From assembly GCA_021166725.1 (NCBI GenBank), contig JAJPES010000077.1, positions 1 to 64,000 on the forward strand: DNA of 64,000 nt. Reading direction: 5' to 3'. Every line of letters begins with the position of its first letter. The first letter of the stretch is position 1. Below are positions 17,455-26,627 of the stretch, in pieces. Source of the DNA: Burkholderiaceae bacterium. Lineage in GTDB: Bacteria; Pseudomonadota; Gammaproteobacteria; Burkholderiales; Burkholderiaceae_E. The notes beneath the pieces are model-generated. The model worked only from the letters and a program-made list of their open reading frames with translations, had not been told where the DNA came from and searched no databases. The position numbers and the translations under genes are program-made.

Positions 17455-18711
17455 TCAGTCGTACTTGCGCGCGTCCTCGATGACCTTGCCGTCGTTGGGC
17501 AGCGCGCCCGGGGCGACGAGTTCGATCTCGCCGCGCAGCTTGGTGACCTCGCGCAACGCGTCCGCCAGTTGCGCCGCAAGCGCAACGCGCGCCTCCGCCG
17601 CCGGCGCGTCGCCGTCGAGCTCGCACTTCAGCGTCATCCGGTCGTCGGCGCGCTCGCCTTCGACGACCAGCCGCGCGCGCCGCAGCTGCGGGAAACGCTT
17701 CGCCACCTCGGCGACCTGCTCGGGGTGCACGAACATGCCGCGAACCTTCGTCGTCTGGTCGGCGCGACCGAGCCAGCCGCGGATGCGCACGTTGGTGCGC
17801 CCGCACGGCGAAATGCCCGGCAGCACCGCGGACAGATCGCCGGTGCCGAAGCGGATCAGCGGATACACGGGGTTGAAACTGGTGACGACGATCTCGCCGA
17901 CTTCTCCGTCGGACACCGGTTCGCCGGTGCCGGGGCGCACGATCTCGAGGATCAGTTCCTCGTCGAGGATCATGCCTTCCATCGCCGTCGACTCGTAGGC
18001 GATCAGGCCGACGTCGGCAGTGCCATACCACTGCAGCACGGTGTCGATGCCCTGCTCGCGGAACCAGTCGCGCAGGCTCGGCGGCAGCGCTTCGGCAGCA
18101 AGCAGCGCGCGCTTCAGGTTGGAGATGTCGAGCGACGCCTCGCGTGCCTTCTCGACGATCATGCGCAGGAACGACGGCGTTCCCGCGTAGGCGTCGGGCG
18201 CCAGCGCGCGAATGATCTCGATCTGCTGCTCGATCTGCCCGACGCCGGCCGGAATGACCGCGCAGCCGATCCTGCGCGCTGCGCCGTCGATCATCCACGC
18301 GCCCGGCGTCAGGTGATAGCCGAAGCAGTTCTGCACTACATGGCCGGCGCGGATGCCGGCTGCATGCAGGGCGCGCGCGGCGCGCCAGGGGTCGTCGCCC
18401 GTGCCTTCGGCGTCGAAGATCGGCCCGGGCGACAGGAACAGGCGCGAAAGCCTGCCCGGCGCGACGGTGACGAAGCCGCCGAAGGGCGGATCGGCCTGCT
18501 GCAATCCTTTCAGGTCGCTCTTGCGCAGCACGGGCAACTGCGCCAGCGCCTTGCGAGAGGCGATCTCGCGCGCATCGACGCCGGCGAGCCGCTTCGCCCA
18601 GCCCGGCGCGTTCTTCTGTGCATGTTCGACGAGCCACGGCAGGCGCGCCATCAGCGCGCCCTCGCGCGCCTCCGCCGGTCGCGTTTCGAGGGAGTCGAAA
18701 TGATCGGTCAT
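17455..18711 (-). CDS. PaaK-like AMP-dependent CoA ligase of the second Liv operon
   Basis: 418-residue relative of phenylacetate-CoA ligase. PaaK features remain: TPSFLRMIVEKA, YGTADVGLIAYES, LIRFGTGDLSAVLPG and the hinge GRADQTTKVRGMFVHPEQV. The Ser/Thr/Gly-rich AMP loop is replaced by FLSPGPIFDAEG, so ATP binding must differ from PaaK. The C-terminal Lys is retained in LPNDGKVIEDARKYD. ATG at 18711 was taken over a GTG three codons upstream. The gene lies between livF and the hydratase gene. A working ligase is likely but not proven from sequence. Confidence 0.82.
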   Translation of the reverse strand: MTDHFDSLETRPAEAREGALMARLPWLVEHAQKNAPGWAKRLAGVDAREIASRKALAQLPVLRKSDLKGLQQADPPFGGFVTVAPGRLSRLFLSPGPIFDAEGTGDDPWRAARALHAAGIRAGHVVQNCFGYHLTPGAWMIDGAARRIGCAVIPAGVGQIEQQIEIIRALAPDAYAGTPSFLRMIVEKAREASLDISNLKRALLAAEALPPSLRDWFREQGIDTVLQWYGTADVGLIAYESTAMEGMILDEELILEIVRPGTGEPVSDGEVGEIVVTSFNPVYPLIRFGTGDLSAVLPGISPCGRTNVRIRGWLGRADQTTKVRGMFVHPEQVAEVAKRFPQLRRARLVVEGERADDRMTLKCELDGDAPAAEARVALAAQLADALREVTKLRGEIELVAPGALPNDGKVIEDARKYD

Positions 18712-18775
18712 CTTTTGCACTCGCGCACGCGCTCGGCCACCTCCGCACTCGCGCGGGCCGAATTCGCCGTCGCCC

Positions 18776-19612
18776 TCACAGCCACCGCTTGCGGCGCTTG
18801 TACGACTTCAGGTTCTTGAACGAGCGACGCTCGTCGCCACCGCCGCCCAGGTAGAACTCCTTGACGTCCTCGTTGTTCACGAGTTCGTCGCGCGTGCCGT
18901 CGAGGACGATCTTGCCCGACTCCATGATGTAGCCGAAGCTCGCCGCCTGCAGCGCCATGCGCGCGTTCTGCTCGACCAGCAGCATCGTGATCTTCAGTTC
19001 GCGGTTCAGCTCGCGGATGATCGAGAAGACTTCCTTCACCAGCAGCGGCGACAACCCCATCGACGGCTCGTCGAGCAGGATCATCTTCGGACGCGCCATC
19101 AGCGCCCGGCTGATCGCGAGCATCTGCTGCTCGCCGCCCGACAGGTATCCGGCCAGTCCGGTGCGTTCGCGCAGGCGCGGGAAATAGTCGAAGACCATGT
19201 CGATGTCGCGCTTCACGCCCGAATCCTTGCGCGTGTACGCGCCCAGGCGCAGGTTCTCGATCACCGTCATGTCCTCGACGATGCGCCGGCCCTCCATCAC
19301 CTGGAAGATGCCGCGACGCACGATCTCCTCGGGGGCGAGGTTGGCGATTTCCTCGCCCATGAACGTGACGTTGCCGCGCGTGACTTCGCCGTCCTCGGTC
19401 TGCAGCAGGCCCGAGACCGCCTTCAGCGTCGTCGACTTGCCTGCGCCGTTGGGCCCGAGCAGCGCGACGATCTCGCCCTCGGGCACCTCGAGGCTCACGC
19501 CGCGCAGCACGAGGATCACCTCGTCGTAGACGACCTCGATGTTGTTGACGGCGAGCAGCGGCGGCTTCGACGCCACCGCCGCTTTCGCTTCCTGCTCCAG
19601 CGTTTCGCTCAT
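18776..19612 (-). CDS. livF: Second Liv transporter ATP-binding protein LivF
   Basis: ATPase subunit, 278 residues, longer than usual because of about 20 extra residues at each end. Walker A is GPNGAGKST, the signature YLSGGEQQMLAISRAL, and Walker B MILLDEPSMGLSPLLV. The C-terminus is basic (KNLKSYKRRKRWL), a feature of the LivF proteins in fatty-acid-type liv clusters. It follows livK across a spacer holding a strong hairpin and precedes the PaaK-like ligase. Confidence 0.92.
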   Translation of the reverse strand: MSETLEQEAKAAVASKPPLLAVNNIEVVYDEVILVLRGVSLEVPEGEIVALLGPNGAGKSTTLKAVSGLLQTEDGEVTRGNVTFMGEEIANLAPEEIVRRGIFQVMEGRRIVEDMTVIENLRLGAYTRKDSGVKRDIDMVFDYFPRLRERTGLAGYLSGGEQQMLAISRALMARPKMILLDEPSMGLSPLLVKEVFSIIRELNRELKITMLLVEQNARMALQAASFGYIMESGKIVLDGTRDELVNNEDVKEFYLGGGGDERRSFKNLKSYKRRKRWL

Positions 19613-19635
19613 GCCCTCGATCCGTCGGGCCGCGT

Positions 19636-19664
19636 CGGCCCCTTCCCCTGCGGAGAAGGGGCCG
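19636..19664. terminator. Intercistronic hairpin between livK and livF
   Basis: CGGCCCCTTC and GAAGGGGCCG (19636-19645 and 19655-19664) form a perfect 10-bp stem with a 9-base loop directly after the livK stop. It has no T-tract. Such hairpins after binding-protein genes often cause partial termination or protect the upstream mRNA so that the binding protein is made in excess. Confidence 0.6.
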
Positions 19665-19672
19665 CGACGGTC

Positions 19673-20911
19673 TTACCAGCCGAGCCACTCCGGCTTGCGC
19701 TCGATCTCGGCATCGCCGATCCTGGAGATCGACTGCTCGCCGCCCTTCGAGTGCGCCTGGTAGATGAACACCTTGGTCGTGCCGCGATGGTCGGTGGGCG
19801 TCCAGGTGGAAGGAATGCACACGCCCTGCAGTTCGGCCGGGACGTGGTCCTTCATCTGCTCCATCGCCTTCTTGATGTTCGGGCCGTTGACGCCCCCTGC
19901 CTTGTCGGCCGCGTTCATCGCGTCACGCATGTAGTAGACCGAGCAGATGCCGCGCATGTAGTGCACCGGACGATACTGGTTGCCGGAAGCGTCGGACACC
20001 TTGGAGATCTCGCGCACCGTCTTCATGCCCGGCGCATCGGATTTCCAGTCGGCTGCGCCGACGACGAACACCGTGCCGTTGGCCGCGTCGCCCGCCGCCT
20101 TCAGCGCGTTCTCGTCCATCGCCCAGACGTTGCCCATGAACTGCACGTCGACGCCGACCGTCTCGCAGGACTTCAGCAACGAGATCGTCGAGCCGCCGGT
20201 GTTCGCGAGGAACGCATAGTTGGCGCCGGACTCCTTCAGGCTCAGGCACTGCGCCTTGAAGTCGCCCGGCTTCAGCGAGTACTGGATGGCCGGAACGATC
20301 GTGAAGCCCATCTCCTTGGCGTAGTCGCCGCACGCTGCCTTCGGCGCGTTCGGGTACGGGTGGTTGTCACCCATGTGCACGAACTTCGGCGACGCGATGT
20401 TCTTCTTCTTCGCGTCCGACGCCGCCCACTGCACGAGCGCGCGGCAACCGTCGGTGTACGACGGACCGTAGAAGAAGTTGTAGGGCGCGGCCTTCGAGCC
20501 GTGCGTTCCCTTGCCGGTGGGGTCGGTCAGGTGACCGGAGTACGACGCCGAGAAGTACGGGATCTCGTCCTTCGCGACGAAGGTCACGAGCGCCTCGGTG
20601 TCGCCGGTGCCCCAGCCCTGGATCGCGGCCACCTTGTGCTCGCCCGTCCACTTCTTGTAGGTGGCGATCGCGCGCGGGATCTCGTAGCTGTAGTCGACGG
20701 TTTCGAAGTCGATCTTCTTGCCGTTGATGCCGCCGTGCGCGTTCACGTAGGCGAGCGCGTCGGCGACGCCCTGGCCATACGGGCGGCCCACGTCCGACGT
20801 TGCTCCGGTGTAGTCGGCGATGTGCCCGACGAAAATGCCCTGCGCGGCGACCGGGCCGGCGCCGAGCAGGACGGCTGCCGCGGCTGCGGCGGTGAAGACG
20901 GTTCCCTTCAT
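19673..20911 (-). CDS. livK: Second Liv transporter substrate-binding protein
   Basis: Periplasmic binding protein of 412 residues, longer than LivK of amino-acid systems. The signal peptide (MKGTVFTAAAAAAVLLGAG) is cleaved probably after VAA, before QGIFVGHIADYTG. The lobes carry GINGKKIDFETVDYSYEIP, GWGTGDTEALVTFVAKDEIP and a Cys-containing region (TDGCRALVQW, AACGDYAKEM). It belongs to the group found with FadD-type ligases, so the ligand is likely a carboxylic or aromatic acid. The gene lies between livM and livF. Confidence 0.9.
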   Translation of the reverse strand: MKGTVFTAAAAAAVLLGAGPVAAQGIFVGHIADYTGATSDVGRPYGQGVADALAYVNAHGGINGKKIDFETVDYSYEIPRAIATYKKWTGEHKVAAIQGWGTGDTEALVTFVAKDEIPYFSASYSGHLTDPTGKGTHGSKAAPYNFFYGPSYTDGCRALVQWAASDAKKKNIASPKFVHMGDNHPYPNAPKAACGDYAKEMGFTIVPAIQYSLKPGDFKAQCLSLKESGANYAFLANTGGSTISLLKSCETVGVDVQFMGNVWAMDENALKAAGDAANGTVFVVGAADWKSDAPGMKTVREISKVSDASGNQYRPVHYMRGICSVYYMRDAMNAADKAGGVNGPNIKKAMEQMKDHVPAELQGVCIPSTWTPTDHRGTTKVFIYQAHSKGGEQSISRIGDAEIERKPEWLGW

Positions 20912-20951
20912 TGCGATGCTCCTCTCGAGTTGATGTTGCGGGAACGGAGAA

Positions 20952-22025
20952 CTAGTACGAGAACGGATACAGCTTCCAGTACGCCTTGATCAGTTGCCAG
21001 CGATGAGCCAGCCCCTCGGGCTCGAAGATCAGGAACAGCACGATCACCAGCCCGATCGCCCCCTCCTTCAGGAAAGCGAGTCCTTCGGTCAGCGACGGAA
21101 AGAAGTCGCCCAGGCCGGAGGCCATCCAGCCGATCGTCTCCGGCAGCAGCACCATGAACCCGGTGCCGAGCAGCGTGCCCATCACGCTGCCCAGGCCCCC
21201 GATGATGATCATGCCGAGGAACTGGATCGACAACAGGATGGTGAACGCCTCGGACGACACGTAGCCGAGATAGTGGCCGAACAGCGCGCCGCCGATGCCG
21301 GCGTAGAACGACGAGATGCCGAACGACAGGACGCGGTACCAGGTGAGGCGCACGCCCATCACCTCGGCCGACAGATAGTGGTCGCGCACGGCAATGAAGG
21401 CGCGCCCGTCGCGCGAGCGCAGCAGGTTCGTGCCGAGCAGGTACATGAGCACGACGTAGACGAGCACGACGTAGAAGTAGCCGTGGTCGCCGTCGATCGA
21501 CCAGCCGAAGATGCCGAAGGGCTGCGCGAGCGTGCCCGCCGAGCCGCCGGTGAACCAGTTGGCGCGCGCGAAGAAGTCTTCGAGGATGAATTGCGCCGCG
21601 AACGTGGCGATCGCCAGGTACAGGCCCTTGATTCGCGCGGCGGGAATGCCGAACAGCAGGCCCACCACGGTGGTCATGACGCCGGCGAGCGGAATCGACC
21701 AGAACACCGGAATGCCGAAGCTGTTGCTCAGCCACGCCGACGAGAAAGCGCCGAAGCCGAAGAACGCCGCGTGCCCGAGCGAGATCTGCCCGGTGAAGCC
21801 GACGAGGATGTTCAGGCCGAGCGCGGCGATCCCGTAGTAGCCGATCTGGATCAGCAGGTTCAACTGGTACTTGCTGAGCCAACCGGCCAGCGGCGCCAGC
21901 GCGAGCAGCGCCACCGCGGCAACGACGAGCCAGCGCGAGACCGGCGTCGGGAAGATCGTGGTGTCCCTGCGGTAGGTGGTCTTGAACTGCCCGCAGGGAA
22001 TCAGGGCGGAAGGAGTGCTGGCCAT
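20952..22025 (-). CDS. livM: Second Liv transporter permease LivM
   Basis: 357-residue inner-membrane permease with about nine hydrophobic segments. The fingerprint GFTGQISLGHAAFFGFGAFS lies near residue 105. The coupling helix region is SRDGRAFIAVRDHYLSAEVM, and the C-terminal half has LSIQFLGMIIIGGLGSVMG. A polar 35-residue N-terminus precedes the first helix. It follows livH by 13 bases on the same strand. Confidence 0.92.
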   Translation of the reverse strand: MASTPSALIPCGQFKTTYRRDTTIFPTPVSRWLVVAAVALLALAPLAGWLSKYQLNLLIQIGYYGIAALGLNILVGFTGQISLGHAAFFGFGAFSSAWLSNSFGIPVFWSIPLAGVMTTVVGLLFGIPAARIKGLYLAIATFAAQFILEDFFARANWFTGGSAGTLAQPFGIFGWSIDGDHGYFYVVLVYVVLMYLLGTNLLRSRDGRAFIAVRDHYLSAEVMGVRLTWYRVLSFGISSFYAGIGGALFGHYLGYVSSEAFTILLSIQFLGMIIIGGLGSVMGTLLGTGFMVLLPETIGWMASGLGDFFPSLTEGLAFLKEGAIGLVIVLFLIFEPEGLAHRWQLIKAYWKLYPFSY

Positions 22026-22038
22026 TCGGTGTCCCGCT

Positions 22039-22932
22039 TCAGACCCGCTCGATCTGTTTGGTGCCGAACAGCCCGTAGGGCTTGATCATCAGGATGATGA
22101 TCAGCGCGTAGAACGGCGCGATCGTGTAGAGGTTGCCCCAGTTCAGGTACTGGCTGTCGACGAACTCGGCGACGTTCTCGAGCACGCCGATGATCAGCCC
22201 GCCGAGGATCGCGCCGACGATGGAGTCGAGGCCGCCCAGGATCACCACCGGGAACACCTTGATGCCGAAGAACGACAGCGCCGACGAGACGCCGTTGACC
22301 ATGCCGACGACCACGCCGGCGAGCGCCGACACCATTGCCGAGATCGCCCACGCCATCGCGAACACCGACTTCACCGAGATGCCCAGGCTCTGCGCGACCT
22401 GCTGGTTGAACGCGGTGGCACGCATCGCCAGGCCCAGCCGCGAGAACTTGAAGAACCACGCGAAGCCCATCATGATCACCAGCGAGATGACCATCGACAT
22501 CACATAGGGCGTCTGCACGTTCAGCCCGAGGATGTCGACCGACTTCGTTCCGAACACTTCCGGGTAGGGCTTGGCCCAGACGCCGAAGATCCACTTCATC
22601 ATCGCCTGGAAGAAGATCGACAGGCCGATGGTGACCATGATCACCGAGATGATCGGCTCGCCGATCATCGGGCGCAGCACGATCACCTGCAGCAATATGC
22701 CGAACACCATCATGAAGGCGAGCGTGACCGGAAAGCCGATCCAGAACGGCAACTGCCAGTAGGTGAGCATCCACCAGCAGACCCAGGCGCCGATCAGCAG
22801 GAACTCGCCCTGCGCGAAGTTGACGATCTGCGTCGACTTGTAGATCAGCACGAAGCACATCGCCACCACGCCGTAGAGCGTGCCGATGATGAGCCCGTTG
22901 ACGAGCAGCTGGACGAGAAGCGTGATGTTCAT
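22039..22932 (-). CDS. livH: Second Liv transporter permease LivH
   Basis: 297-residue inner-membrane permease. The LivH motif is IYKSTQIVNFAQGEFLLIGA near residue 30, and FGIKVFPVVILGGLDSIVGA near residue 225. The start MNITLLVQLLVNGLIIG was used. The gene begins nine bases after the acyl-CoA ligase stop, so translation is closely linked. Confidence 0.93.
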   Translation of the reverse strand: MNITLLVQLLVNGLIIGTLYGVVAMCFVLIYKSTQIVNFAQGEFLLIGAWVCWWMLTYWQLPFWIGFPVTLAFMMVFGILLQVIVLRPMIGEPIISVIMVTIGLSIFFQAMMKWIFGVWAKPYPEVFGTKSVDILGLNVQTPYVMSMVISLVIMMGFAWFFKFSRLGLAMRATAFNQQVAQSLGISVKSVFAMAWAISAMVSALAGVVVGMVNGVSSALSFFGIKVFPVVILGGLDSIVGAILGGLIIGVLENVAEFVDSQYLNWGNLYTIAPFYALIIILMIKPYGLFGTKQIERV

Positions 22933-22940
22933 GCTGCAAG

Positions 22941-24905
22941 TCAGGCGGTGACCGCCTCCTCCTCGTCGTTGCGGCGCATCGGCGGCCGGTGGTCTTTCAG
23001 AGTCTGGACGACCAGGTCGGTGCGGATGCGCGCCTTCGTGCCGTCCTGGAAGGTGATCATCGTGTCGACGTGCACCTTGGGCTCCCCGGTGTAGATCGCG
23101 TCGATGATGTCGGCGTATTTCTCGTTGATCACTCCGCGACGCACCTTGCGCGTGCGCGTGAGCTCGCCGTCGTCGGCGTCGAGTTCCTTGTACAGCAGCA
23201 CGAACTTGCCGATGCGCTGCGGCTCGGGCAGCGTGGCGTTGACCTTCTCGACCTCGTCGCGCAGCAGCGCGTACACCTGCGGCTGCGCGGAAAGATTCGT
23301 GTAGTTGGTGAACGCGATACCGCGCTGCTCGGCCCACTTCGAGACGATCGAGTAGCGGATGCAGATGATCGTCGACAGGAACGGCTTGTCGTGGCCGAGG
23401 ATCACCGCCTCGGCGATGAACGGCGAGAACTTCAGCTTGTTCTCGATGAACATCGGCGAAAAGCGCGTGCCGGTGGAAGTGACGGCGAGGTCCTTGATGC
23501 GGTCGATGACGACCAGGTGGCCGTTCTCCTTCTTGATGTACCCGGCGTCGCCCGTGTGCATCCAGCCGTCGCGCAGGTCGGCGCGCGTGGCTTCGTCGTT
23601 CTTGTAGAAGCCGAGGAACAGGCCCTCGCTCTTCGCGACGATCTCGCCCACGCCGTTGGCGTCGGGCCGGTCGATGCGCACTTCGGAGGTGTCGAAGGGC
23701 ACGCCGACGGTGTCGAAGTCGACGTCGTCGGGCCGGTGGATCGTGTAGGCGCCGGCCAGCTCGGTCTGTCCGTAGATCTGGCGCAGCGGAACGCCCATCG
23801 CCTGGAAGAAGCGGAAGGTTTCGGGCCCCAGCGCCGCGCCTCCGGTGGCCGCCGACTTCAGGTAGGTGAAGCCGAGCCGGTCGCGCAGCGCACGGAACAG
23901 GATCCAGTCGGCCAGCCGCGAGCGGCGCCGCTTCCCGAGCGCCGCCAGTCCGAGCTTCATGCCGAGCGCGAACATCTTCTGCTTGAACTTCGTCGCGTCC
24001 ATGATGCGCGCGCGCACGTCGGCGGCGATCTGCTCCCAGACGCGCGGGGCGAGCAGCACGAAGGTGGGGCCGATCTCGCGCAGGTCGGCCATCTGCGTCT
24101 CGGGCTCCTCGACGAAATTGACGGTGATGCGGGAGATCAGCGCCTGCCCCACCGCGTAGATCTGTTCCATGATCCACGGCAGCGGCAGCATCGAGACGTA
24201 GTTGTCGGTGGGCAGCTTCGGGTCGGCGCGCAGGTACGACAGGCAGTGCGCGAGGAACGGGCCCGACTGCAGCATCGCGATTTTCGGGTTCGACACCGTG
24301 CCCGAGGTGGTGCACAGCACGGCGACGTCGCTGCCCTTGCCGAGCGCTACCTCGTTCTCGAAGCGCTTCGGATCGTCGGCGTGCACGCGCGCGGCCGCGG
24401 CCTTCAGGTCTTCCCAGCTCATCAGCCGCGCGTCGTCGTACTTGCGCATGCCGCGCGGATCGAAATAGACGATGCGCTCGATGCACGGCAGCCGCTCGGC
24501 GATCTCGAGCAGCTTGTCGACCTGCTCCTCGTCCTCGGCGAGCACGACGCGCACCTGCGCGTAGTCGATGAGGTAGGCGACCTCCTCGTTCAGTGCATCG
24601 GAATAGATGCCCAGCGACATGCAGCCGAGCGCGTGCGCGGCCAGCTCGCCCCAGACCATCTCGGGCCGGTTCTTGCCGATGATCGACACGATGTCGCCGC
24701 GGCTCACGCCCACCGACAGCAGGCCGAGCGCGATCTCGCGCACGCGGTCGCGATAGTCGGCCCAGGTGAACTCGTTCCAGATGCCGAACTCCTTCTCGCG
24801 CATCGCCACTTCGCCGGGCCAGCGCTCGGCGTTGTGCAGCAGCAGCTTCGGGAAGGTGTCGTGCCGAGCGACGTCGGCGTATTCAGTGGCCATCGCGGTT
24901 GCCAT
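22941..24905 (-). CDS. FadD15-type long-chain acyl-CoA synthetase
   Basis: AMP-forming acyl-CoA ligase of 654 residues, of the large bacterial FadD15 / LACS type. The P-loop is LCTTSGTVSNPKIAM, the adenine motif YGQTELAGAY, and the hinge DRIKDLAVTSTGTRFSP. In the middle a LACS-type helical insert (ADVRARIMDATKFKQKMF) is present. It would activate the imported acid to a CoA ester. ATG at 24905, four bases after the livG stop, was chosen over an upstream start within livG; ATG at 24893 is an alternative. Placement inside the liv cluster between livG and livH is characteristic of this operon type in betaproteobacteria. Confidence 0.9.
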   Translation of the reverse strand: MATAMATEYADVARHDTFPKLLLHNAERWPGEVAMREKEFGIWNEFTWADYRDRVREIALGLLSVGVSRGDIVSIIGKNRPEMVWGELAAHALGCMSLGIYSDALNEEVAYLIDYAQVRVVLAEDEEQVDKLLEIAERLPCIERIVYFDPRGMRKYDDARLMSWEDLKAAAARVHADDPKRFENEVALGKGSDVAVLCTTSGTVSNPKIAMLQSGPFLAHCLSYLRADPKLPTDNYVSMLPLPWIMEQIYAVGQALISRITVNFVEEPETQMADLREIGPTFVLLAPRVWEQIAADVRARIMDATKFKQKMFALGMKLGLAALGKRRRSRLADWILFRALRDRLGFTYLKSAATGGAALGPETFRFFQAMGVPLRQIYGQTELAGAYTIHRPDDVDFDTVGVPFDTSEVRIDRPDANGVGEIVAKSEGLFLGFYKNDEATRADLRDGWMHTGDAGYIKKENGHLVVIDRIKDLAVTSTGTRFSPMFIENKLKFSPFIAEAVILGHDKPFLSTIICIRYSIVSKWAEQRGIAFTNYTNLSAQPQVYALLRDEVEKVNATLPEPQRIGKFVLLYKELDADDGELTRTRKVRRGVINEKYADIIDAIYTGEPKVHVDTMITFQDGTKARIRTDLVVQTLKDHRPPMRRNDEEEAVTA

Positions 24906-24909
24906 CGCG

Positions 24910-25719
24910 TCAGGCGGGGGCCGGCTCGGCAGGGTGCTCGTCATCGACCCCGAGATAGGCCGTCTTCACCTGCTCGTTGTCCATGATCTCGTGCGGCAGG
25001 CCCGAAGCGATCACGCGGCCGAAGTCGAGCACCATCACGCGCTGGGAGATGTCCATCACCACGCCCATGTCGTGCTCGATCATGATGACCGTCATCCCCC
25101 ATTCCTCGTTGAGATCGACGATGTAGCGCGCCATGTCCTCCTTCTCTTCGAGGTTCATGCCGGCCATCGGCTCGTCGAGCAGGATGAGGTCGGGATGCAC
25201 GGCCACCGCGCGCGCGAGTTCGACGCGCTTGCGCAGTCCGTACGACAGCGTGCCGGCCACCGCCTTGCGGATGTGGCTGATCTCGAGGAAGTCGATGATG
25301 TCTTCCACGTGGCGGCGATGCGCCAGCTCTTCCTTCTGCGCACCGCCGAACCAGTACAGCGAGCCGCCGAGGAAGCTGTTCTTCATCAGGTGGTGGCGTC
25401 CGACCATGATGTTGTCGAGCACCGTCATGTGGCTGAACAGCGCCAGGTTCTGGAAGGTGCGACCCAGGCCGAGCGCGGCGCGGTGGTTCGGCGTGAGCCG
25501 CGTGATGTCGCGGCCCTTGAAATGGATGGAACCCGCCGTGGGCGAGTAGCGCCCCGAGATGCAATTCAGCATCGACGTCTTGCCGGCGCCGTTCGGACCG
25601 ATGATCGAGAAGAGCTCGCCCGCTCGCACCTCGAAGTTCACGTCCATCAGCGCCTTCACGCCGCCGAATTGCAGCGAGACGTCGCGCACTCCGAGAATCG
25701 GCGCCGGATCGATGCCCAA
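24910..25719 (-). CDS. livG: Second Liv transporter ATP-binding protein LivG
   Basis: 269-residue ATPase subunit and first gene of the second Liv operon. Walker A is GPNGAGKTS, followed by GLGRTFQNLALF. The signature variant is LSYGLRKRVELARA, and Walker B is LILLDEPMAGMNLEEKED. The protein starts MGIDPAPILGVRDVSLQFGG. The 94-base gap to the divergent Crp-type regulator should contain the operon promoter. Confidence 0.92.
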   Translation of the reverse strand: MGIDPAPILGVRDVSLQFGGVKALMDVNFEVRAGELFSIIGPNGAGKTSMLNCISGRYSPTAGSIHFKGRDITRLTPNHRAALGLGRTFQNLALFSHMTVLDNIMVGRHHLMKNSFLGGSLYWFGGAQKEELAHRRHVEDIIDFLEISHIRKAVAGTLSYGLRKRVELARAVAVHPDLILLDEPMAGMNLEEKEDMARYIVDLNEEWGMTVIMIEHDMGVVMDISQRVMVLDFGRVIASGLPHEIMDNEQVKTAYLGVDDEHPAEPAPA

Positions 25720-25813
25720 CCTGCAGTCCCCCTCTCCTTTTGTCCCCGAAGTCTATGGTACGCGCGCCGGTATAGTTGTCGCCTGACCGACAAACTCAGG
25801 GATACCCGGGGCC
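25720..25813. promoter_or_regulatory. Divergent promoter region livG / crp-like
   Basis: The 94-base spacer serves both the second Liv operon and the Crp/Fnr-type gene. A pyrimidine-rich stretch lies at the livG side. TATAGTTGTCGCCTGACCGA and AAACTCAGG lie toward the regulator, where TATAGT at about 25773 is a plausible -10 element. A classic FNR or CRP box was not found by eye. Confidence 0.4.
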
Positions 25814-26491
25814 GTGACCGAGCACGACCACGCGCGCGCGGCGCTGTCGCCCTGGCTGCACCGGCTTGATGCAGCGCAACAAGAGCGCGTGCGCCTCGAC
25901 CTCGTCGAACGCGAGCTGCGCGCAGGCGCCTTCGTCTGCCGCAAAGGCGACGCGGTCGAGCACTGGATCGGCGTCGTGCGCGGCATCGTGAAGGTCAGCA
26001 ACGTCTCGTCGTCCGGCAAGTCGGTGACGCTCACCGGCATCGCCGCCGGCGGCTGGTTCGGCGAAGGTTCGCTGTTGAAGGACGAAGCGCGCAAGTACGA
26101 CGTGGTCGCGCTGCGCGACAGCCGCATCGCGTACCTGCCGCGCGCCACCTTCCATTGGCTGCTCGACGCGAGCATCTCGTTCAATCGCTACCTGCTCGAA
26201 CTGCTCAACGAGCGGCTCGGGCAATTCATCGGCACCGTGGAGATCGATCGTCTGCTGCCGCCCGACGCGCGCGTGGCGCGCTGCCTGGCGCACCTGTTCA
26301 ATCCGCTGCTCTACCCGAGCGTCGGAACGCGGCTGGAGATCTCGCAGGGCGAGATCGGCTTTCTCACCGGGCTATCCAGGCAGACGGTGAACCGCGCGCT
26401 GCAACGGCTCGAGCGCGACGGATTCGTGAAGCTGGAGTACGGCGCGCTGACGGTGGTGTCGCTGGACGCGCTACGCCACTTCGACGCGTAA
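25814..26491 (+). CDS. Crp/Fnr-family transcriptional regulator
   Basis: 225 residues from a GTG start. The cyclic-nucleotide-like beta-barrel spans about residues 25-120 (GDAVEHWIGVVRGIVKVSN, GGWFGEGSLL). A dimerisation helix and winged helix-turn-helix follow, with recognition region ISQGEIGFLTGLSRQTVNRA near residue 180. It has only two cysteines and no FNR-type cluster motif, so it is not a 4Fe-4S oxygen sensor. It is divergent from the second Liv operon and is the likely local regulator, perhaps responding to an acyl-CoA or related ligand. Confidence 0.88.
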   Translation: MTEHDHARAALSPWLHRLDAAQQERVRLDLVERELRAGAFVCRKGDAVEHWIGVVRGIVKVSNVSSSGKSVTLTGIAAGGWFGEGSLLKDEARKYDVVALRDSRIAYLPRATFHWLLDASISFNRYLLELLNERLGQFIGTVEIDRLLPPDARVARCLAHLFNPLLYPSVGTRLEISQGEIGFLTGLSRQTVNRALQRLERDGFVKLEYGALTVVSLDALRHFDA

Positions 26492-26532
26492 GGCGCGCGA
26501 GACAAGCGCCGCCGCTGCGCTGCTGAAAGTAC

Positions 26533-26560
26533 GGCGGGTTCCCGCCTGTCGCATTTGTTT
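26533..26560 (+). terminator. Weak terminator after crp-like gene
   Basis: GGCGGGTTCCCGCC followed by TGTCGCATTTGTTT could form a short hairpin with a T-rich tail about 40 bases past the regulator stop. The stem is short. Confidence 0.35.
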
Positions 26561-26627
26561 ACAAGAATCATTCCGCTCAGCGGCGGAGCAAACGGCGCGC
26601 CATCGACAAAACAGGAACATGCACGAA

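Noticed and set aside
25814-26491. FNR-type oxygen sensor
   Set aside because: Only two cysteines and no N-terminal cluster motif.
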